Assembly (NCBI RefSeq): GCF_000620645.1
Contig: NZ_KK211161.1
Coordinates: 180,134-244,133, forward strand
Direction of reading: 5' to 3'
DNA: 64,000 nucleotides
Source: Nocardioides sp. URHA0032
Lineage (GTDB): Bacteria > Actinomycetota > Actinomycetes > Propionibacteriales > Nocardioidaceae
The translations under genes and the position numbers were made by a program. Shown here piece by piece: positions 58,914 to 64,000 of the stretch. Below the pieces are notes generated by a model. That model searched no databases. It was not told the origin of the DNA and saw nothing but the letters and a program-made list of their open reading frames with translations. Numbering within the stretch: the stretch's first letter is position 1; every line of letters starts with the position of its first letter.

Positions 58914-61900
58914 GTGGGCCTCGTGGAGTTCCTGGGCTGGCCGCTGGTGCGGCAGGTCACCGGTCGTGACCGGCTCGGTCGCGGGCACGCGGCGATGTCG
59001 CGCCGCAGCGAGACGCTGGAGCCCCGCACCGTCCAGGCCGACCGGGTCGTCGACTCGGTGTGCCCGTTCTGCGCCGTCGGCTGCGCGCAGAAGGTCTTCG
59101 TCAAGGACGGCGAGGTCACCCAGATCGAGGGCAGCCCGGCCAGCCCGATCTCGCGGGGCCGGCTGTGCCCGAAGGGCAGCGCGAGCAAGCAGCTGGTGAC
59201 GAGCCCGACCCGCGTCACGAAGGTGCGCTACCGGCGCCCGTTCGCCACGGAGTGGGAGGACCTCGACCTCGACACCGCGGTCGACATGATCGCGGACCGC
59301 GTGATCAAGACGCGCAAGGAGTTCTGGGAGTGGGAGGCGGACAGCCGCCGCACCCGCCGCACGCTCGGCATCGCCAGCCTCGGAGGAGCGACCCTCGACA
59401 ACGAGGAGAACTACCTCATGAAGAAGCTCTACACGGCGATGGGCGCGATCCAGATCGAGAACCAGGCGCGGATATGACACTCCTCCACGGTGCCCGGTCT
59501 GGGTACCTCGTTCGGCCGTGGTGGGGCCACCACCTTCCTGCAGGACCTGAGCAACGCTGACTGCATCCTCATCGAGGGATCCAACATGGCCGAGGCCCAC
59601 CCCGTGGGCTTCCAGTGGGTCATGGAGGCGAAGCGCCGCGGCGCGACGGTGATCCACGTCGACCCGCGGTTCACGCGGACGTCGGCCGTCGCCGACCTGC
59701 ACGTGCCGATCCGCGCGGGCTCGGACATCGCGTTCCTCGGCGGGCTCGTCAACCAGGTCCTGAGCAACGACCTGGACTTCCGCGAGTACGTCGTGGCGTA
59801 CACCAACGCCGCCAACATCATCGAGGACGACTTCCGGGACACCGAGGACCTCGACGGACTGTTCTCCGGGTTCGACCCCGAGACCGGCCAGTACGACCCG
59901 GACTCCTGGTCCTACGTCCCGGACAGCCGGCGCGACGTCGAGGACGAGGAGCGCCGGGACCAGGCGTACTCCGGCGGGAGCAGCCACGGGGAGTCCCACC
60001 AGGCCGCGCGCTCGGAGTCCCACGGCTCCGGTGGTGCGCCGGTCAAGTGGAAGGGCCGGCGCGACGAGACCCTGCAGGATCCGAGCTGCGTCTTCCAGAT
60101 CCTCAAGCGCCACTTCGCGCGCTACACGCCCGAGGTCGTGCAGGAGGTCTGCGGGATCGAGCCCGACCAGCTCCGCCGGGTCGCGGAGGCGCTGACGAGC
60201 AACAGCGGCCGCGAGCGCACCTCGGCGTTCTGCTACGCGGTCGGCTGGACCCAGCACAGCGTGGGCGCCCAGATGATCCGCACGGCGTCGATCCTCCAGC
60301 TGCTGCTCGGCAACATCGGCCGGCCGGGCGGCGGGATCATGGCGCTGCGCGGCCACGCGAGCATCCAGGGCTCGACCGACATCCCGACCCTGTTCAACAT
60401 CCTGCCCGGCTACCTCCCGATGCCGAACGCCAAGCAGCACCAGTCGCTGGACGAGTGGGTCCGCGACGACGAGGGCAAGGCCGGCTTCTGGGGCAACATC
60501 CGGTCGTACGCCGTCAGCCTGCTCAAGTCCTACTGGGGCGACGCCGCCACGCCGGACAACGACTTCTGCTTCGACTACCTGCCGCGGATCACCGGCGACC
60601 ACTCGACGTACTCCACCGTGCTGGCGATGATCGAGGGCCGTTGCAAGGGCTACTTCCTCGTCGGCGAGAACCCCGCCGTCGGCTCCAGCAACGGCAAGAT
60701 GCAGCGGCTCGGGATGGCGGCGCTGGACTGGCTGGTCGTCCGCGACCTCCAGATGATCGAGTCGGCGACGTTCTGGAAGGACGGGCCGGAGATCGAGACC
60801 GGCGAGCTGGTCACCGAGGAGATCGGCACCGAGGTGTTCTTCCTGCCGGCGGCGACGCACGTCGAGAAGGCCGGCTCGTTCACGCAGACGCAGCGGATGC
60901 TCCAGTGGCGGGACAAGGCCGTCGAGCCACCCGGCGACTGCCGCAGCGACCTCCAGTTCTACTACGAGCTCGGCACCCGGATCCGGCAGAAGCTCGCGGG
61001 GTCGACCGACGAGATGGACCGGCCGCTGCTCGACCTGGCGTGGGACTACCCGCTCGACGACGGGGGCGACCCGGACCCGGAGGCGGTGCTGCGCGAGATC
61101 AACGGCACCGGGCCGGACGGCGAGGTGCTGTCGGCGTACACGCAGCTGAAGCCGGACGGCTCGACCAGCTGCGGGTGCTGGATCTACTGCGGCGTGTACG
61201 CCGACGACGTCAACCAGGCGCGGCGCCGCAAGCCGCACTGGGAGCAGGACCAGGTGGCCGCGGAGTGGGGCTGGGTCTGGCCCGCGAACCGGCGGATCCT
61301 CTACAACCGCGCGTCCGCCGCCCCGGACGGCACGCCGTGGAGCGAACGGAAGCGCTACGTGTGGTGGGACGCGGAGGCCGACGACGGCAAGGGGAGGTGG
61401 ACCGGTGCCGACGTGCCGGACTTCGTGCCGGACCGGGCGCCGGACTTCGTGCCCGAGGAGGGCGCGCAGGGTCCGGACGCGATCGGCGGCCAGGACCCGT
61501 TCATCATGCAGACGGACGGCAAGGCCTGGCTGTTCGCGCCCCTTGGCCTGGCCGACGGGCCGATGCCGACGCACTACGAGCCGGCCGAGTCGCCGGTGCG
61601 CAACCCGCTCTACGGCCAGCAGAACAACCCGACCCGCAAGAGGATGGAGGTCCCGCAGAACCCGCTCAACCCCAGCTGGAGCGACGTGTTCCCGTACGTC
61701 TTCACGACGTACCGGCTCACCGAGCACCACACCGCCGGCGGCATGAGCCGGACCCTCCCCTACCTCGCCGAGCTCCAGCCCGAGCCGTTCTGCGAGGTGT
61801 CGCCGCGGCTCGCGGCCGAGCGCGGCCTGGAGAACGGCGGCTGGGCGACGATCGTCACGGGGCGTACGGCGATCGAGGCGCGGGTGCTGGTGACCAGGCG

Positions 61901-62159
61901 GCTCCGGTCGCTGCGGCTCGGGGACCGGTTCGTCGAACAGGTCGGGCTGCCGTACCACTGGGGCCCGAACGGCATCACCACCGGCGACTCCGCCAACGAC
62001 CTGGTCAACCTGACCCTGGACCCGAACGTCTACATCCAGGACAAGGTCGGCACCTGCGACATCCGGCCGGGTCGCCGGCCACGCGGCTCGGCGCTCACCG
62101 AGTACGTCGCGGAGTACCGTCGCCGCGCGGCCATGGACGTGCAGAGGGAGGAGACCTGA
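58914..62159 (+). CDS. fdnG: Formate dehydrogenase catalytic subunit, selenoprotein with in-frame UGA
   Basis: A molybdenum or tungsten formate dehydrogenase of the FdnG/FdoG group; it oxidises formate to CO2. The frame has 1081 residues when TGA 59475-59477 is read as selenocysteine (residue 188, in NQARI-Sec-HSSTV). The flanking sequence is the conserved Sec site of the family. The [4Fe-4S] ligands are C50, C53, C57 and C85. Later parts include VGENPAVGSSNGK and DLQMIESATFW, then EHHTAGGMSRTLPYLAE. The N-terminus has no twin-arginine signal, so the enzyme probably faces the cytoplasm. Start GTG 58914; GTG 58923 is in frame. A SECIS follows the UGA, and selA, selB and tRNA-Sec are adjacent. 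Stop overlaps the next start. Confidence 0.95.
59475..59507 (+). promoter_or_regulatory. Sec UGA codon and bacterial SECIS hairpin in the formate dehydrogenase message
   Basis: UGA 59475-59477 is followed after 11 nt by a stem GGTGCCC (59489-59495), loop GGTCT (59496-59500) and GGGTACC (59501-59507), with one G-U pair. The loop starts 18 nt after the UGA. As I remember the E. coli fdhF SECIS, it has the same GGUCU loop at the same distance. Confidence 0.88.
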
Positions 62160-63034
62160 TGGGCAGTCTGTGGGGCCGGCTCGACGACGTCCAGGGCGAC
62201 GCGGGCTACGGGTCGCCGTCCGAACACCCGCCGCGGATGGGCTTCTTCACCGACACCTCCGTCTGCATCGGCTGCAAGGCCTGCGAGGTCGCGTGCAAGG
62301 AGTGGAACTCCGTCCCGGAGGACGGCTACCTGCTGACCGGGATGTCCTACGACAACACCCAGGAGCTCGGGGCCTCGACCTGGCGGCACGTCGCGTTCGT
62401 CGAGAAGCCGCTCGACGTCCCCGCCGTCGACCTCGGCATGCCCGCGATGGGTGCCCCGGACACCGAGGGCGTGACGTGGCTGATGTCCTCGGACGTCTGC
62501 AAGCACTGCACCCACGCGGCCTGCCTCGACGTGTGCCCGACCGGTGCGCTGTTCCGGACCGAGTTCGGCACGGTCGTCGTACAGCCGGACGTCTGCAACG
62601 GGTGCGGCTACTGCGTCCCCGCGTGCCCGTACGGCGTGATCGACCTCCGCAAGGACGACGGCCGCGCGTTCAAGTGCACGCTCTGCTACGACCGGCTCAA
62701 GGAGGGCCAGACCCCTGCGTGCGCGCAGGCCTGCCCGACCGAGTCGATCCAGTTCGGCGAGCTGACCGAGCTGCGCGAGCGCGCGGCCCGGCGCGTCGAG
62801 GAGCTGCACGACCGGGGCGTCGACGTGGCCCGGCTGTACGGCGCCGACCCGGACGACGGCGTCGGCGGCGACGGCGCGTTCTTCCTGCTGCTCGACGAGC
62901 CGGAGGTCTACGGGCTGCCGCCGGACCCGATCGTCACCACGCGCGACCTGGGGTCGATGTGGCGGCACGTCGGTGCGGCCGCCGCGACGCTGGTCGGCCT
63001 CGGCGTCGCCTCGTTCCTGGGGAGGCGCCGGTGA
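62159..63034 (+). CDS. fdnH: Formate dehydrogenase iron-sulfur subunit
   Basis: The electron-transfer subunit, 291 residues, with four ferredoxin-type cysteine groups: CIGCKACEVACKEWN, CKHCTHAACLDVCPTGAL, CNGCGYCVPACPYGV and CTLCYDRLKEGQTPACAQACP, enough for four [4Fe-4S] clusters. A single C-terminal membrane helix (AAAATLVGLGVASFLGRRR) anchors it, as in FdnH. ATG 62159 overlaps the stop of the catalytic gene by one base. Confidence 0.94.
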   Translation: MGSLWGRLDDVQGDAGYGSPSEHPPRMGFFTDTSVCIGCKACEVACKEWNSVPEDGYLLTGMSYDNTQELGASTWRHVAFVEKPLDVPAVDLGMPAMGAPDTEGVTWLMSSDVCKHCTHAACLDVCPTGALFRTEFGTVVVQPDVCNGCGYCVPACPYGVIDLRKDDGRAFKCTLCYDRLKEGQTPACAQACPTESIQFGELTELRERAARRVEELHDRGVDVARLYGADPDDGVGGDGAFFLLLDEPEVYGLPPDPIVTTRDLGSMWRHVGAAAATLVGLGVASFLGRRR

Positions 63035-63945
63035 GGGAGCAGTCGATGGTCCCCGAGCCGGAGTTCGAGTCCTACTACGGCCGGCCGATCCTCAAGCAGC
63101 CGACCTGGAAGACGCCGGACGTCCCGCTGTACCTGTTCCTCGGCGGCCTGGCCGGCTGCTCCGCGCTGCTGGCCGAGGGCGCTGCCGCCACCGGCCGGCC
63201 GGACCTCGAGCGCGTGGCCCGGCTGACGGCCGCGGGCGGCGCGGCCGCGGGCACCGTCGCCCTGGTGCACGACCTGGGCCGGCCCGAGCGGTTCCTCAAC
63301 ATGCTGCGGGTGTTCAAGCCGACCTCGCCGCTCTCGGTCGGCTCGTTCATCCTCGCGCCGTTCAGCGCGCTCTCCGGAGCCGCGGCCGCGACCGAGGTCA
63401 CGGGCCGGTTCCCCCGGCTCGGCCGGCTCGCGGGAGTCGGCGCCGCCGCGTTCGGGCCGCCGCTGGCGACGTACACGGCCGCGCTGCTCGCCAACACCGC
63501 GATCCCCGCCTGGCACGAGGCGCACCGGGAGCTCCCGTTCGTGTTCGGCGGGTCCGGCGCCCAGGCCGCCGGCGGCCTGGCGATGCTGCTGGTGCCCTGC
63601 GACCAGGCCGCCCCGGCCCGCCGGATGGCGCTCGCGGGCGCCGCGGTCGAGGTCGTCGCGGCCGAGACCATCCTGAAGAAGGGACTGGTCGCCGAGCCCT
63701 ACCGGATCGGCCGACCGGGCCGGTTGATGAAGGTCGCCCGCAACGCCACCACGGTCGCGTCCGCGATCACGGTGCTGGCGGGCCGGCGCTCGCGCCTGCT
63801 GTCGGCCGTCGCCGGTGCGACGTACGTCGGCGCCTCGCTCGCCACCCGGTTCGGGATCTTCGAGGCCGGGCTCGAGTCCGCGCGTGACCCGAAGTACGTC
63901 GTGGTCCCCCAGCGTGAGCGGATGCGCGCCCGCGCCGCGCACTGA
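63031..63945 (+). CDS. NrfD-type membrane quinone-binding subunit
   Basis: A polytopic membrane protein of the NrfD/PsrC family, 304 residues, with about eight membrane segments. VPLYLFLGGLAGCSALLAEG, HDLGRPERFLNMLRVFKPTSPLSVG and LLANTAIPAWHEAHRELPFVF are family blocks, although only parts of each are diagnostic. It would pass electrons from the Fe-S subunit to menaquinone in place of a cytochrome b subunit. GTG 63031 overlaps the previous stop by four bases, with GGGGAGG upstream. Third gene of the formate dehydrogenase operon. Confidence 0.92.
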   Translation: MREQSMVPEPEFESYYGRPILKQPTWKTPDVPLYLFLGGLAGCSALLAEGAAATGRPDLERVARLTAAGGAAAGTVALVHDLGRPERFLNMLRVFKPTSPLSVGSFILAPFSALSGAAAATEVTGRFPRLGRLAGVGAAAFGPPLATYTAALLANTAIPAWHEAHRELPFVFGGSGAQAAGGLAMLLVPCDQAAPARRMALAGAAVEVVAAETILKKGLVAEPYRIGRPGRLMKVARNATTVASAITVLAGRRSRLLSAVAGATYVGASLATRFGIFEAGLESARDPKYVVVPQRERMRARAAH

Positions 63946-63960
63946 CGCCCGCGGCCGCCA

Positions 63961-64000
63961 CTTCCCGGGCACTCCTGTCGCTTGGCGGGCGTTGCAACGG
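63961..64000 (+). repeat. Third copy of the palindromic repeat, cut by the window end
   Basis: Bases 63961-63983 are identical to 4448-4470. The palindrome with centre TTGCAA (63992-63997) starts at 63979 and runs out of the window. It lies 16 nt after the nrfD-type gene, with no AbiEi/DUF559 gene on this side. Confidence 0.65.

Noticed and set aside
59475..59477. TGA in the formate dehydrogenase gene as a nonsense mutation
   Set aside because: It is at the conserved Sec position, is followed by a SECIS hairpin, and selA, selB and tRNA-Sec are adjacent.

Overview
The window is very GC-rich, with dense, overlapping genes, frequent GTG and TTG starts and many apparently leaderless transcripts. 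Its gene families (RsiG/WhiG, DUF4383, AbiEi/DUF559 proteins, a selenocysteine formate dehydrogenase, an actinobacterial type IV pilus set) point to an actinobacterium, most likely Nocardioides or another Nocardioidaceae. The genus is inferred from gene content. There is no rRNA, CRISPR array or recognisable transposase. No gene-free stretch reaches 300 bases.

Layout. (1) 1-6.2 kb: ordinary accessory genes (thioesterase, DUF202, metallophosphoesterase, a TetR/SMR drug-efflux pair, a flavoprotein) plus an AbiEi/DUF559 nuclease-fold gene held between two inverted palindromic repeats. (2) 6.3-29.5 kb: a complete type IVa pilus locus (pilA, pilB, pilC, two pilT, pilM-N-O, pilD, four pilin-like minor subunits) interleaved with c-di-GMP genes: a PAS-GGDEF-EAL protein, a PAS-GGDEF cyclase, an RsiG-type anti-sigma factor and, at the far end, a WhiG/FliA-family sigma factor. 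Five places carry one promoter pattern, TCAAG-N15-(G/T)CCGA(T/A)G(A/T), which resembles FliA/WhiG promoters. (3) 29.5-33 kb: an esterase and a membrane hybrid histidine kinase. (4) 33-42.5 kb: stress genes (DUF4383, a KatE catalase broken by a nonsense codon, a molybdopterin oxidoreductase, a PLP decarboxylase, an SDR, a hemerythrin protein, a sulfotransferase). Most have a second promoter pattern, GCATGN-N13/14-GGNNAC, ending 8-9 nt before the start codon, like actinobacterial SigB/SigF stress promoters. (5) 42.5-55 kb: a surface-glycan locus with UDP-glucose dehydrogenase, a UXS-like epimerase, six glycosyltransferase domains, a carbamoyltransferase and ADP-heptose enzymes (GmhA, GmhB fused to a GT2, HldE). 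(6) 55.8-64 kb: a selenocysteine locus, selB-selA-tRNA-Sec facing a formate dehydrogenase operon whose catalytic subunit has an in-frame UGA followed by a SECIS hairpin.

How it fits together. I read the pilus locus as a self-contained c-di-GMP circuit: the GGDEF and EAL enzymes set c-di-GMP, RsiG bound to c-di-GMP would hold WhiG, and free WhiG would transcribe the pilin, minor pilin, pilM, pilT-pilC and cyclase operons. whiG itself lies downstream of pilA on the same strand, so positive feedback is possible. The 33-55 kb block looks like a general-stress regulon under a different alternative sigma factor, which is not encoded here.
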